64,000 nt of DNA from SLHU01 sp009929975 (GTDB lineage Bacteria > Bacillota > Clostridia > Saccharofermentanales > UBA5734). Positions 1-7,869 of this stretch are shown here, piece by piece. The notes under the pieces were generated by a model. It made no database searches, was not told where the DNA came from, and worked only from the letters and a program-made list of their open reading frames with translations. The DNA lies in the NCBI GenBank assembly GCA_040776905.1, contig JAXGZQ010000001.1, positions 310,001 through 374,000 of the forward strand, given 5' to 3'. Numbering within the stretch: position 1 is the stretch's first letter; every line of letters begins with the position of its first letter. A program made the position numbers and the translations under genes.

Positions 1-77
1 GATTGCTCAGCCTGCTGATTGTTCGGCAGAACACGGCCATAGGAACGGGCCGGCTGGCCGCTGCTTGATTGATTCAT
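1..77 (-). CDS. dnaB: replicative DNA helicase DnaB, N-terminal fragment (cut by window edge)
   Basis: An ATG at 77 opens a minus-strand frame that runs off the window with no stop (25 complete codons). A GGAGG ribosome binding site lies 5 bases upstream. The visible residues contain GRVLPNNQQAEQ, which matches the start of DnaB proteins (typically RVPPxNxEAEQ followed by the N-terminal helical domain). DnaB is the hexameric helicase that unwinds DNA at the replication fork. The gene starts 14 bp after rplI, and rplI-dnaB is a classic Firmicutes order. The ATPase domain is not visible, so the call rests on one motif plus synteny. Confidence 0.7.
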   Translation of the reverse strand, partial: MNQSSSGQPARSYGRVLPNNQQAEQ

Positions 78-91
78 TCAGGCCTCCGTTT

Positions 92-535
92 TCAGCGGGC
101 TACCACCCTGATCTTTAAAGGAAAAATAACCTCTGCCTGCAGCCGGACATCGACCGTATAGTCACCGAGGCTCTTGATCGGCTGCTGAATCTGGATGCCG
201 CGCTTGTCAATCGCATATCCGGCATCGGCCAATGCCTGGGCGATATCCATCGCGGTTACCGCACCGTAAAGCCGGCCGCCTTCACCGCATTTGACCGGCA
301 GATCAAACACTTTATCTCTCAGTGCTTCAGCTGTCGCCTGCGATGATTCAAGCGCACGCTGATTTTTCGCTGATTCAGCTTTCTTGCGCGTCTTGACAAT
401 ATTCAGATTATCCGGTGTCGCCTCAAGCGCCAGACCGTTCTTCAAAAGAAAATTCCGGGCATATCCATCACTGACTTCAACAATATCATCAGGTCGACCA
501 AGCTTCTTGACCTCTTTGATCAACACGACTTTCAT
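92..535 (-). CDS. rplI: 50S ribosomal protein L9
   Basis: L9 binds 23S rRNA domain V with its N-terminal domain and extends a long helix off the ribosome. The N-terminal domain (MKVVLIKEVKKLG, then GYARNFLLKNGLA) is the L9 signature. It is followed by the charged connecting helix (about residues 40-75) and the C-terminal domain with GxLYGAVT. Length, 147 residues, is normal. I start at the ATG at 535, because an AGGAGG lies 8 bases upstream; an in-frame ATG two codons earlier (541) sits only 2 bases from it. It is probably cotranscribed with dnaB. Confidence 0.97.
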   Translation of the reverse strand: MKVVLIKEVKKLGRPDDIVEVSDGYARNFLLKNGLALEATPDNLNIVKTRKKAESAKNQRALESSQATAEALRDKVFDLPVKCGEGGRLYGAVTAMDIAQALADAGYAIDKRGIQIQQPIKSLGDYTVDVRLQAEVIFPLKIRVVAR

Positions 536-573
536 CTGCATTACCTCCTACTGATATAACGTGGCCTTATTGT

Positions 574-602
574 ATCATAAAACAGGCCGCGCCCATGGTC
601 AC
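574..602 (-). promoter_or_regulatory. putative promoter for rplI-dnaB
   Basis: On the minus strand GTGACC and TATGAT are separated by 17 bases, about 35 bases before the rplI ribosome binding site. The -35 matches 4 of 6 and the -10 matches 5 of 6 positions of the sigma-A consensus. Confidence 0.5.
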
Positions 603-623
603 GGACGATCGCCTGACCAGAAT

Positions 624-653
624 AAAAAAGCGGCAGACAACCAGGTCCGCCGC
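624..653 (-). terminator. intrinsic terminator after rpsR
   Basis: On the minus strand a 9-bp stem (GCGGCGGAC / GTCTGCCGC, one G-U pair) with a 6-base loop is followed by six T. It ends the rpsF-ssb-rpsR transcript and separates it from rplI. Confidence 0.85.
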
Positions 654-673
654 TCTCAGTGTTCATCCTGTTA

Positions 674-934
674 TTACTCGCCGGTATATGGCAGCAGAGC
701 GACATGACGTGCCCGCTTGATCGCGATCGTCAGTTCACGCTGGTGATGCGCACAATTGCCGGACATCCGCTTGGGCAGGATTTTACCGCGCTCAGATACG
801 AACTTGCGCAGCCGTCCCAGGTCTTTGTAATTTATATGCTCTACTTTATCGGCACAGAAATTGCAGACTTTCCTGCGCGACCTGCGTGGACGTCCTCTGC
901 CTTCATAACGGCCGCCTCTTCTATCATCAGCCAT
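674..934 (-). CDS. rpsR: 30S ribosomal protein S18
   Basis: S18 binds next to S6 on the platform of the 30S subunit. The 86-residue protein contains the family core KVCNFCADKVEHINYKDLGRL and the conserved tail RLSGNCAHHQRELT-type sequence ending in RARHVALLPY. The basic, Arg/Gly-rich N-terminus is typical. A ribosome binding site AAGGAGA precedes the ATG. It is the last gene of the rpsF-ssb-rpsR operon and is followed by a strong terminator. Confidence 0.97.
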   Translation of the reverse strand: MADDRRGGRYEGRGRPRRSRRKVCNFCADKVEHINYKDLGRLRKFVSERGKILPKRMSGNCAHHQRELTIAIKRARHVALLPYTGE

Positions 935-965
935 TTGATTGTTCTCCTTTCTTCAGCCAGTACCT

Positions 966-1406
966 TTACAGATCGAAAGGCAGGGCTGTATCGTCATCGG
1001 GTCCGGGAAAGAACCCATCATCATTGTTTTTCTTGAGCGTATTGTTCTGATTATCCTGGCCGGACGGTCCTTCATCATAGCCGCCGGAAGGTTTGGAATC
1101 AGCAAAATGCAGCTCATCCGCAACCACTTCCGTTGTAATCCGCCGGTTGCCATCCGCGTCTTCCCAGTTTCGGACCTGAATGCTGCCGACAACGGCGACA
1201 CGGGAGCCCTTATGTAAAAAACGGCTGGCAAATTCGGCTTGCTGGCGCCAGGCGACAATCGGAATGAAATCGGCCTGTCGTTCTCCGCTGGCATTTTTGA
1301 AACGGCGGTCAATCGCCAGTGTAAACGATGCCAGGGGAACTTGATTTGCGGTTGTCCGCATTTCAGGATCACGAGTCAATCTGCCCATCAAAATTGCTTT
1401 GTTCAT
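966..1406 (-). CDS. ssb: single-stranded DNA-binding protein
   Basis: SSB coats single-stranded DNA during replication and repair and recruits partners through its C-terminal tip. The OB fold occupies about residues 1-105 (MNKAILMGRLTRDPEMR, RQADFIPIVAWRQQAEFASRFLHKGSRVAVVGSI). It is followed by a Gly/Asn/Asp-rich linker. The start is the ATG at 1406, because longer in-frame extensions do not resemble SSB. The tip reads DDDTALPFDL, so two residues follow the usually terminal Pro-Phe; see findings. It lies between rpsF and rpsR, the usual Firmicutes arrangement. Confidence 0.96.
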   Translation of the reverse strand: MNKAILMGRLTRDPEMRTTANQVPLASFTLAIDRRFKNASGERQADFIPIVAWRQQAEFASRFLHKGSRVAVVGSIQVRNWEDADGNRRITTEVVADELHFADSKPSGGYDEGPSGQDNQNNTLKKNNDDGFFPGPDDDTALPFDL

Positions 1407-1425
1407 AATTTCACTTTCTGACTTT

Positions 1426-1713
1426 TCAGTCGTCAGTGCGGACAACCAGATAACGCATGACATCATCCATGTTTTTCAGATTACGTTCGAGTTCTCTGGG
1501 AAATTCTGCGTCTGCACTGAAGTTGATCAGGCCATAATAACCATCACGCTGGTCATTAATTTCATAAGCCAGTCTCTTTTTGCCCCACGCATCTACGGTT
1601 TCGATCGTCCCGGCCGCTTCAATCAGCGCTTGAATACGCTCAGCAAGTGCTGTCAGAGCTTCATCGCCGATGGACGGGTTGAGAATGTACATCAGTTCAT
1701 ATTTTCTAGTCAA
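1426..1713 (-). CDS. rpsF: 30S ribosomal protein S6 (TTG start)
   Basis: S6 pairs with S18 on the 30S platform. The sequence TRKYELMYILNPS, GKKRLAYEINDQRDGYYGLINF is diagnostic and the 95-residue length is normal. I place the start at the TTG at 1713. The strong GGAGGTGA lies 5-6 bases before it, and the resulting N-terminus aligns with B. subtilis S6 (M-RKYEVMYI). The longer GTG start at 1722 would overlap the Shine-Dalgarno sequence itself. It is the first gene of the rpsF-ssb-rpsR operon. Confidence 0.95.
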   Translation of the reverse strand: MTRKYELMYILNPSIGDEALTALAERIQALIEAAGTIETVDAWGKKRLAYEINDQRDGYYGLINFSADAEFPRELERNLKNMDDVMRYLVVRTDD

Positions 1714-1740
1714 GTGTTTCACCTCCTCCTGGACTAAACG

Positions 1741-1761
1741 GCTCTGCCAGTCCGGCAGAGC
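1741..1761 (-). promoter_or_regulatory. 5'-leader hairpin of rpsF, possible S6:S18 autoregulatory site
   Basis: A perfect 8-bp stem (GCTCTGCC / GGCAGAGC) with a 5-base loop lies in the rpsF leader, about 15 bases before the ribosome binding site. A CCG trinucleotide spans the stem-loop boundary. Many bacteria regulate rpsF through a leader structure that mimics the S6:S18 site on 16S rRNA and carries a CCG. The hairpin is seen; the role is inferred. Confidence 0.4.
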
Positions 1762-1799
1762 GAGGATATTGATCGTCTGCTGAAACAGCAGCGCAAATT

Positions 1800-1828
1800 A
1801 ATATAACACGACCGTTTCAGCGCGTCAA
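1800..1828 (-). promoter_or_regulatory. promoter of the rpsF-ssb-rpsR operon
   Basis: TTGACG and TATATT are separated by exactly 17 bases on the minus strand, giving a leader of about 80 bases before rpsF. This is a strong sigma-A type promoter. Confidence 0.8.
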
Positions 1829-1983
1829 GCCAGCGCCCGAAGCGGATCTGTACATTTCCGGGCTTATCAAGCGGCAGAAACTGGGCATCAAGATCATTGG
1901 CGTACCTCGTTTCGTTCAGATCAGCATGACCATGCAGCTACCATTATATCGTCCGGCTTTCGTCCGTTTCGCGCGGTCTGTCG
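1829..1983. other. intergenic, nothing recognised
   Basis: The stretch lies between the rpsF promoter and the sua5 stop codon. I see no open frame, RNA gene or convincing terminator in it. Confidence 0.4.
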
Positions 1984-3630
1984 TCAAAATTGGTCTGAAT
2001 CTGACAATCGCCGCCAAAGATCACGAATATACCCGGCCAGCTGTCTGGCCGTTGCCGTATACCCTGCTTCGTCCGCGCCATATGGATCAGTGATGTCCCC
2101 GGCCGGATAGCCGGCCATTTCCGCCAAGGTCAGAATATGGTCCCGCCGATCCGGAAACAGCAGACGCAGACGATCACGCTGCGGCCGCGTCATGGTCAGA
2201 ATCCAGTCAGCCTGACCTATGACTGAGGCATCGACCATCCGTGACTGATGCGCGTCGAGGCTGATCTGATAGAGCTGGCGCATGACATGCCGGGCTGTGA
2301 CAGTCGCCGCATCACCGGGAATCGCCGCCAGTCCGGCCGACGATGTCTGCCAGCCGCTGCCGGCTGCCTGCTGCCGGAAAAGAGCCTCTGCCATCGGACT
2401 GCGGCAGGTATTGCCCGTACAGACAAACAGAACATGTCGGGCCGGTCCAGACAATTCGACAGAAGCCTGGCTGTCAGCCGCCCGGTAAAGCCGATCCATG
2501 TAAGCCGAAGCACCAGCCAGATGACTGAGTCCTTCCGCGACGATCAGATCAGATCCGCCATCATCCATCAGGCGGAGTGCCTGAAACAGGCGTTCTCCAG
2601 CCAGGCGGGGATCCGGGAACTCTCCATAGATGATCGCCGGCAGTTCACGACGTTCCTGCCTGCCGAATTGGGTTTCCGGTGCGATATCGCGTTCAACATT
2701 CACTTCGGCAAAGCTTAGGCCGAGGGATTTTCCGACCGCCTGCAGACTCTGCCGGCTGCAGAACAGGGCTGGCCGCTGTCCGTTGGAAAGGGACCGGCGG
2801 ATTACACCGGCTATCGCTTCAGCCCGCTGATCATCATCTGCGATGTCCACCAGTCTGACCGGCACCTCCGGCGCGTAATGGCGGTATTTCATGCCGGGAG
2901 AGCGGACCGGCTGATCCTTGCCGGTATCTGACGAAAATCTAACGGCCGGATAACCTGCGGCTGCCAGAACCTGGTTGATTTCCTCTGCACCGATATGGCC
3001 GGGGCGCAAAATCACCGGCTGGCTGCCGCTGATATCCAGCACCGTTGATTCCAGACCGATCTGGCTCGCGCCGCCGTCAATCATCCAGGAAACCCGTCCA
3101 TCCAGATCCGTTCGCGCATGCCATGCACGGGTCGGGCTGGGCCGGCCGGAACGGTTCGCGGATGGCGCGGCGACGGGAACACCCGCCAGCCGCAGCAGTT
3201 CCCTCGCGACAGGATGAGACGGAATTCTCACCGCCACCGTATCCAGGCCGCCGGTCACGGCATCCGGGATCGCCGGGCCGCGCTTCATCACCAGAGTCAG
3301 AGGCCCCGGGGTCAACGCCGAAAAAAGCCGTTCAGCCAGCGGCGTCATGTCAACCAGTTCAGAACTCAGCTGCGCGGCGTCATGGACATGAATGATCAGG
3401 GGATTATCAGACGGACGGCCTTTCGCGATGAAAATCAGTTCAACGGCCTTCACATCAAGCGCGTTCGCCCCCAGTCCATAAACAGTCTCCGTAGGAAAAA
3501 CAACAAGCTCACCGCGGTTGATTGCCCGCGCCGGTTGTATCAGCAATGATGTCTGCGGCTGTTTCGGATCGACCGTCAGAAAGATCGTGTCGAGAAGACC
3601 CTGGTCGACCCGTCGGCGATAATCATTCAT
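1984..3630 (-). CDS. threonylcarbamoyl-AMP synthase (Sua5/YrdC) fused to a low-molecular-weight protein-tyrosine phosphatase
   Basis: Residues about 25-220 are a YrdC domain (GELVVFPTETVYGLGANA, AKGRPSDNPLI, PSANRSGRPSPT). It makes threonylcarbamoyl-AMP for the t6A37 modification of ANN-decoding tRNAs. Residues about 240-390 form the Sua5 C-terminal domain (SPGMKYRHYAPEVPV). Residues 398-548 are a second enzyme, a low-molecular-weight phosphatase: VLFVCTGNTCRS with the C404-x5-R410 P-loop and the DPYG acid loop at 515-518, like YwlE (an arginine phosphatase). Such genes are often adjacent in Firmicutes; here they form one 548-residue frame. The start overlaps the end of prfA by 8 bp, so the two are translationally coupled. 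Confidence 0.93.
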   Translation of the reverse strand: MNDYRRRVDQGLLDTIFLTVDPKQPQTSLLIQPARAINRGELVVFPTETVYGLGANALDVKAVELIFIAKGRPSDNPLIIHVHDAAQLSSELVDMTPLAERLFSALTPGPLTLVMKRGPAIPDAVTGGLDTVAVRIPSHPVARELLRLAGVPVAAPSANRSGRPSPTRAWHARTDLDGRVSWMIDGGASQIGLESTVLDISGSQPVILRPGHIGAEEINQVLAAAGYPAVRFSSDTGKDQPVRSPGMKYRHYAPEVPVRLVDIADDDQRAEAIAGVIRRSLSNGQRPALFCSRQSLQAVGKSLGLSFAEVNVERDIAPETQFGRQERRELPAIIYGEFPDPRLAGERLFQALRLMDDGGSDLIVAEGLSHLAGASAYMDRLYRAADSQASVELSGPARHVLFVCTGNTCRSPMAEALFRQQAAGSGWQTSSAGLAAIPGDAATVTARHVMRQLYQISLDAHQSRMVDASVIGQADWILTMTRPQRDRLRLLFPDRRDHILTLAEMAGYPAGDITDPYGADEAGYTATARQLAGYIRDLWRRLSDSDQF

Positions 3631-4693
3631 CCTGTCCGCTATCCTCCTCTGGCTGCAGACCCAATTGCAGGGCCTGGATCAGGCCGGCAAGATCACCGGC
3701 CAGTATCGCGTCCAAACGATACAAGGTCAATCCGATCCGGTGATCCGTCACACGGCCCTGGTGATAATTATACGTACGGATCCGCTCACTGCGGTCGCCG
3801 GTTCCGACCTGGCTGCGCCGGTCAGAAGCGATGCTTCCTGTTCTGCGGGCGGTCTCCATTTCATAGAGGCGGGCCTTGAGAACCATCATCGCCCGATCCT
3901 TGTTTTTATACTGTGAACGCTGATCCTGGCAGGTTACGACCAGTCCGGAAGGCTTATGCGTGATCCGGATGGCCGAGTCCGTCTTATTGACATGCTGTCC
4001 GCCGGCACCTGACGCCCGATAGGTATCGATGATCAGATCGGCCGGATTGATCTGTACATCGACATCATCCACTTCGGGCAGAACAGCGACGGTCACGGTC
4101 GATGTATGAATGCGGCCGCCGGATTCGGTAACCGGCACGCGCTGGACACGATGGACACCGCTTTCATACTTCAGCTGGCTGAACGCGCCCTGCCCTTCGA
4201 TCATGAAAGTCAGTTCCTTGTATCCGCCCAGCTCAGTCTCACTGGTGCTGACCAGTTCCACCCGCCAGCCATTCTGTTCCGCGTAAACGGTGTACATCCG
4301 GAAAAGAACACCGGCGAACAGTGCCGCTTCATCACCGCCGGCCCCGGCCCGGATTTCCATGATCACATTGCGGTTGTCGGCAGGATCGCGCGGAATGAGC
4401 GCCAGACGCAGTCTGCGCTCAAGAAAGTCCTGCCGCTCCATCAGTAAGGTGATTTCTTCCTTCAGCAGATCCTCCAGCTCACGGTCATCGGTCTGCCCGA
4501 GCAGCTCCCGGTTCTCCTGCAGTGCCGCTCTGGTCTCCTGCAGCGCCTGATGATCAGCGATAATCGGCGAAAGTTCAGCGTGTTCAGCCGCCAGCTGGCG
4601 GTAACGCGGCTGATCCGCGAGCACGACAGGGTCGGCAAGCAGCATATTGAGTTCATCGTATCGGGCCGCCATTTCCGTCAGGCGTTCGATCAT
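3623..4693 (-). CDS. prfA: peptide chain release factor 1
   Basis: RF1 reads UAA and UAG stop codons and triggers peptide release. The GGQ motif is at residues 231-233 (SGAGGQHVNKTDSAIRITH). The codon-recognition tripeptide is PVT at 187-189, the RF1-type PxT rather than the RF2-type SPF. The 356-residue length is standard. The ATG overlaps the stop of the upstream DUF1836 gene (ATGA), and the downstream sua5 fusion overlaps by 8 bp. PrmC, which methylates the GGQ glutamine, is encoded two genes upstream in the same operon. Confidence 0.97.
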   Translation of the reverse strand: MIERLTEMAARYDELNMLLADPVVLADQPRYRQLAAEHAELSPIIADHQALQETRAALQENRELLGQTDDRELEDLLKEEITLLMERQDFLERRLRLALIPRDPADNRNVIMEIRAGAGGDEAALFAGVLFRMYTVYAEQNGWRVELVSTSETELGGYKELTFMIEGQGAFSQLKYESGVHRVQRVPVTESGGRIHTSTVTVAVLPEVDDVDVQINPADLIIDTYRASGAGGQHVNKTDSAIRITHKPSGLVVTCQDQRSQYKNKDRAMMVLKARLYEMETARRTGSIASDRRSQVGTGDRSERIRTYNYHQGRVTDHRIGLTLYRLDAILAGDLAGLIQALQLGLQPEEDSGQDE

Positions 4694-5259
4694 GGATCAC
4701 AATCCTCCAGCAGGGCCAGTATCTTCTCCGCGATCAGCATATTGATACGGGACTCGATGCTGAGCTGCAATGCCAGTTCACGCAGGGCATGCTGCTGCTC
4801 CGGTGTCACGTCGCCGGACAGCTGGCGGGTATCCTCAAGCAGCTGGCCGGCTTTTGACTGAAGTGTTGACCCCTGTATGTCGATAAAATGCTGATACAGC
4901 TCCTCAATGCCCGTAGCATCCCGGCCGCAGGGCAACAGCCGGCGCAGGTTCTGCATTGAGAGAACCTGTTTCAATGTCCCGATCATGATCAGCATCGCCA
5001 GATGCTCCGGCGAGTATTTCTTGGCCTTGGCCCGCGGCAGCAGGCCATCTTTTATATAATTGTTGATCATTGATGATGTCATGAGGCGTTCGCCTTCATC
5101 ACGGCGATACAGGCTTACCTGCCGGTCAATGTAGGTCTGGACCTGATCCATATAAAGACCGATATCCGGCAGCAGCTCCCATCGTGCCGGCAGTGTTCCG
5201 CCCATCTCGCCCAGCCACTGATTCAGCTGGTCAATCGATTCAGACTTATCCTGTTTCAT
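4690..5259 (-). CDS. DUF1836 domain protein
   Basis: The protein has 189 residues. The segment PDIGLYMDQVQTYID, then LMTSSMINNYIKDGLLPRAKAKKYSPEHLAMLIMIGTLKQVLSMQNLRRLL is the DUF1836 pattern. It resembles a MerR-like winged-helix segment and is common in Firmicutes. No enzymatic motif is seen; a DNA-binding regulatory role is inferred only from this similarity. A GGAGG ribosome binding site precedes the ATG. It overlaps prfA by 4 bp and lies in the prmC-prfA-sua5 operon. Confidence 0.85.
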   Translation of the reverse strand: MKQDKSESIDQLNQWLGEMGGTLPARWELLPDIGLYMDQVQTYIDRQVSLYRRDEGERLMTSSMINNYIKDGLLPRAKAKKYSPEHLAMLIMIGTLKQVLSMQNLRRLLPCGRDATGIEELYQHFIDIQGSTLQSKAGQLLEDTRQLSGDVTPEQQHALRELALQLSIESRINMLIAEKILALLEDCDP

Positions 5260-5284
5260 CTGGTTCCTCCAAATGGTGTCATCG

Positions 5285-5497
5285 TCAGTCCGCTGTCTCA
5301 GGCGGTTGAATCATACGGATCATCGTCTCGAGCCGTGATCGGGGAATCGCCTGAAAACGGCCGCATGTCAGACATTTCATCCCGATATCAGCTCCGACGC
5401 GCTCAATCCGCCAGACGTCGCCTCCACAGGGATGCTTCTTTTTCAGCTGGAGGTATTCCCCTGCCTTGAAAGGGTATCGAAAATATCTGGTTGGCAT
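5285..5497 (-). CDS. DUF951 domain protein (small Cys-containing)
   Basis: A roughly 70-residue protein with KKKHPCGGDVWRIERVGADIGMKCLTCGRFQAIPRSRLE, the DUF951 signature. One cysteine lies in HPCGG and a CxxC in KCLTCG, suggesting a small zinc- or nucleic-acid-binding fold. Function is unknown. I use the ATG at 5497, preceded by GGGGTGA at good spacing; an in-frame ATG at 5515 has no ribosome binding site. It sits between prmC and DUF1836 in one operon. Confidence 0.85.
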   Translation of the reverse strand: MPTRYFRYPFKAGEYLQLKKKHPCGGDVWRIERVGADIGMKCLTCGRFQAIPRSRLETMIRMIQPPETAD

Positions 5498-5536
5498 GTC
5501 AATCACCCCGCCCATTGATCGGTCATTTCTTTCACA

Positions 5537-6433
5537 TTATGCCTGTTTTCCCAGTTGCGCGCCAGTCACCCTTGCCCGGCCTCCATAATCGCGGCGGCTG
5601 ATCAGATGCTGCCAGCGCGTGTCGGACTGGAACAACTGAAGCACCTGATCCGACTGGTCATAACCATGCTCAAACAAAAGCCAGCCACCCGCGCGCAGAT
5701 AATCCGGGGCGCGGCTGATCAGACGGCGATAGAAATACAATCCGTCCGGACCGCCGTCCAGAGCAAGCTTCGGTTCATGGAGACGTACCTCGGGCATCAG
5801 GGTCTGAATCTGATCAGTCGCGATATAGGGAGGGTTAGCCGTGATCAGATCATACGGTTCGGGTTGGGCCGGCGGGAGCAGATCGGCCTGAATCATCCGG
5901 CCGGTACGCTGCATGCCGTGGCGGGCAAGATTATCCGACGCGCAGGCGCAGGCCACAGTGTCGATATCAACCAGATCCAGCCGGCATGATCCGCCTTGTT
6001 GACGCCAAGCATGCGCAAGGCTGATGCCGACGCAGCCGCTTCCGGTAAACAGATCCAGCAGTCTCAGAGAATGATCGACGGGTAAACCGTTATCCATACG
6101 GTATTGGGTCAGTTCATTCAGCGCTGTCTCAACGAGCACCTCACTGTCTGCCCGCGGGATCAGAACGCCCGGACGGACCGCGAAATCGAGACCGCAAAAA
6201 ATCGTCGTGCCTGCCAGATACGCCAGCGGGACACGGGCACACCGCTGATCCGCCATGCTCAACACAGTCCGGCAGTCCGTGACATCAACGGTCGTTTCCG
6301 GGCGGGTCAACAGCTGCTGGCGCGTCAGACCGAGACAGGCATTGAGCAGTTCAGCCGCTTCGAACCGCGGCGATTCAAAACCGCTCGACCTGAAGATATC
6401 GGAAAGATGATCATAGAGCTGACGGGTTGTCAT
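5537..6433 (-). CDS. prmC: release factor glutamine methyltransferase PrmC
   Basis: PrmC methylates the glutamine of the GGQ motif in RF1 and RF2. The N-terminal helical domain (about 1-85) is followed by the SAM-binding motif LLDLFTGSGCVGISLA (125-140). The catalytic and glutamine-binding NPPY is at 200-203. The length, about 298 residues, fits. The ATG at 6433 overlaps the stop of the upstream DUF1385 gene (TAATG); the ORF could also open at a GTG two codons earlier. Its substrate RF1 is encoded downstream in the same operon. Confidence 0.95.
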   Translation of the reverse strand: MTTRQLYDHLSDIFRSSGFESPRFEAAELLNACLGLTRQQLLTRPETTVDVTDCRTVLSMADQRCARVPLAYLAGTTIFCGLDFAVRPGVLIPRADSEVLVETALNELTQYRMDNGLPVDHSLRLLDLFTGSGCVGISLAHAWRQQGGSCRLDLVDIDTVACACASDNLARHGMQRTGRMIQADLLPPAQPEPYDLITANPPYIATDQIQTLMPEVRLHEPKLALDGGPDGLYFYRRLISRAPDYLRAGGWLLFEHGYDQSDQVLQLFQSDTRWQHLISRRDYGGRARVTGAQLGKQA

Positions 6434-7467
6434 TACCACACATCGCTTTGCTCTGATTCAGGACGGACAGCGTTCATGGCGACAATCGCGACTTCAAGCA
6501 TCCCCTCATCGGGCTCGGCTGTCGTAAAGCGCTGCAGCCACAGACCGGGAGCGGAGATCGCCCGTGTCAGCCAATTGTCAAAGCGACCGGCCAGACGAAT
6601 GATTTCATATGCGATCCCGGCCACTAACGGAACAAGGGCGAAGCGGATCAGCAGATTCAGCCAGAACCCACGCCAGCCGACAAGCGAAAAAACAATGATG
6701 CTGACCAGGATGACAATGAAAAGAAACGCGGTTCCACAGCGGGGATGAAAACGGCTGTAATGGCCAGCATGCTCAACCGTCAGGGTTTCTCCGGCTTCAT
6801 AACAGGCAATCGTCTTATGTTCGGCACCGTGATACATCCAGACACGGCGGATGTCCTTGATCCTCGAAGTCAGCGCCAGATAACCGACAAAAATCGTGAT
6901 ACGGATCAATCCTTCGATCAGATTGAACAGAATCGCTTCCTGGCGGCTGCTGTCGGCCGTCAACCCGCTGAAACGGCTGATCAGGCTGGTCAGGGCGTTC
7001 GGCAGCAGGATAAACAACATGACGCTGAACAGGATACCCAGCGACGCTGAGACATAGAGCATGACATCAGAATGGCGGGACAGCCATTGATCCAGCGCCT
7101 TGCCGAGTTTTTTCAACGGCGTCAGGGGCTCTGCCGGGTTTTCCACGGTGGCAGCTTCAGCCGCCGCATCCCCGTCCGATATCGCAAACTCTTCTGACAG
7201 TTCCGCCGATCTCAGGAGTGCTTTTGTCCCGCTGACCAGTTGGCGGAACAGGCGGACTGAGCCGCGCACAAACGGAATTTTTCCCGCCAGGGAAAGACGG
7301 ACCGGTGCCAGCTCCTCCTCGTGGATGGTACCATCGGACTGACGAACGGCCATGACCCGTTTGACCGGCCCGATCATCAACAGGCCTTCGATCAGGGCCT
7401 GTCCGCCGATGGTTGTTTTATGCGCTGCCAACAGAGACGCCTGCAGTAAATTATGAATATTTCCCAT
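6433..7467 (-). CDS. DUF1385 (YqhQ-like) membrane protein
   Basis: GGQALIEGLLMIGPVKRVMAVRQSDG near the N-terminus and the later MYHGAEHKTIACYEAGE and SRFHPRCGTAFLFIVILVSIIVFSLVG define the DUF1385/YqhQ family. There are about four predicted membrane segments (around 140-160, 185-205, 245-270, 275-290). Function is not established. The family very often lies next to prmC and rpmE in Firmicutes, as here. No clear ribosome binding site precedes the ATG at 7467, so the exact start is uncertain. Confidence 0.88.
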   Translation of the reverse strand: MGNIHNLLQASLLAAHKTTIGGQALIEGLLMIGPVKRVMAVRQSDGTIHEEELAPVRLSLAGKIPFVRGSVRLFRQLVSGTKALLRSAELSEEFAISDGDAAAEAATVENPAEPLTPLKKLGKALDQWLSRHSDVMLYVSASLGILFSVMLFILLPNALTSLISRFSGLTADSSRQEAILFNLIEGLIRITIFVGYLALTSRIKDIRRVWMYHGAEHKTIACYEAGETLTVEHAGHYSRFHPRCGTAFLFIVILVSIIVFSLVGWRGFWLNLLIRFALVPLVAGIAYEIIRLAGRFDNWLTRAISAPGLWLQRFTTAEPDEGMLEVAIVAMNAVRPESEQSDVW

Positions 7468-7515
7468 ATGATCAGAACAGAGCGGACAGACCGCTGCCGT
7501 ATCTCCCTTCTATGC

Positions 7516-7542
7516 AAAAAGGAAGGCTGTTTCCAGACCTCC
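7516..7542 (-). terminator. intrinsic terminator after rpmE
   Basis: On the minus strand GGAGGTCTG, a GAAA loop and CAGCCTTCC form an imperfect stem followed by five T, just after the rpmE stop. It may be partial, letting some transcripts read into the DUF1385-prmC operon, for which no other promoter was found. Confidence 0.65.
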
Positions 7543-7553
7543 CTCCGCTTCTC

Positions 7554-7754
7554 TTACTTGCGTTCCAGACGCTTCTTGAATTTGTCCACTCGACCGCCGG
7601 TATCAATGAGTTTCTGCCGACCGGTAAAGAATGGGTGGCATTTGGAACAGATGTCGACACGCTGGGCCGGTACTGTGGAAAAGGTCTCAAAAGACTCGCC
7701 ACAGGCACATGTTACTACCGACTTGACATGTTCGGGATGAATGCCTTCTTTCAT
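7554..7754 (-). CDS. rpmE: 50S ribosomal protein L31 (zinc-binding type)
   Basis: The 66-residue protein MKEGIHPEHVKSVVTCACGESFETFST...VDICSKCHPFFTGRQKLIDTGGRVDKFKKR is L31. The cysteines at about 16, 18, 36 and 39 form the zinc site of the C+ form, so this is the housekeeping rather than the zinc-starvation paralogue. It is preceded by a perfect-consensus promoter overlapped by a long inverted repeat. The rho-rpmE order is common in Firmicutes. Confidence 0.97.
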   Translation of the reverse strand: MKEGIHPEHVKSVVTCACGESFETFSTVPAQRVDICSKCHPFFTGRQKLIDTGGRVDKFKKRLERK

Positions 7755-7840
7755 TTATATCACCTCTCACTCAGGATGCGGCGCGTATCCTCACCATTGG
7801 TCGCGATACGTATGCCACACCAGATTTAACCTGCTGACCG

Positions 7841-7869
7841 ATTATAGTATGTTGAACGCGGATTGTCAA
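7841..7869 (-). promoter_or_regulatory. perfect-consensus promoter of rpmE
   Basis: On the minus strand TTGACA and TATAAT are separated by exactly 17 bases, an unmodified sigma-A consensus. The start point would lie about 80 bases before the rpmE ATG. Confidence 0.9.

Noticed and set aside
5537..6433. PrmC as an N6-adenine DNA methyltransferase (NPPY motif)
   Set aside because: Length, N-terminal domain and location with prfA show a release factor methyltransferase; NPPY is shared by both classes.
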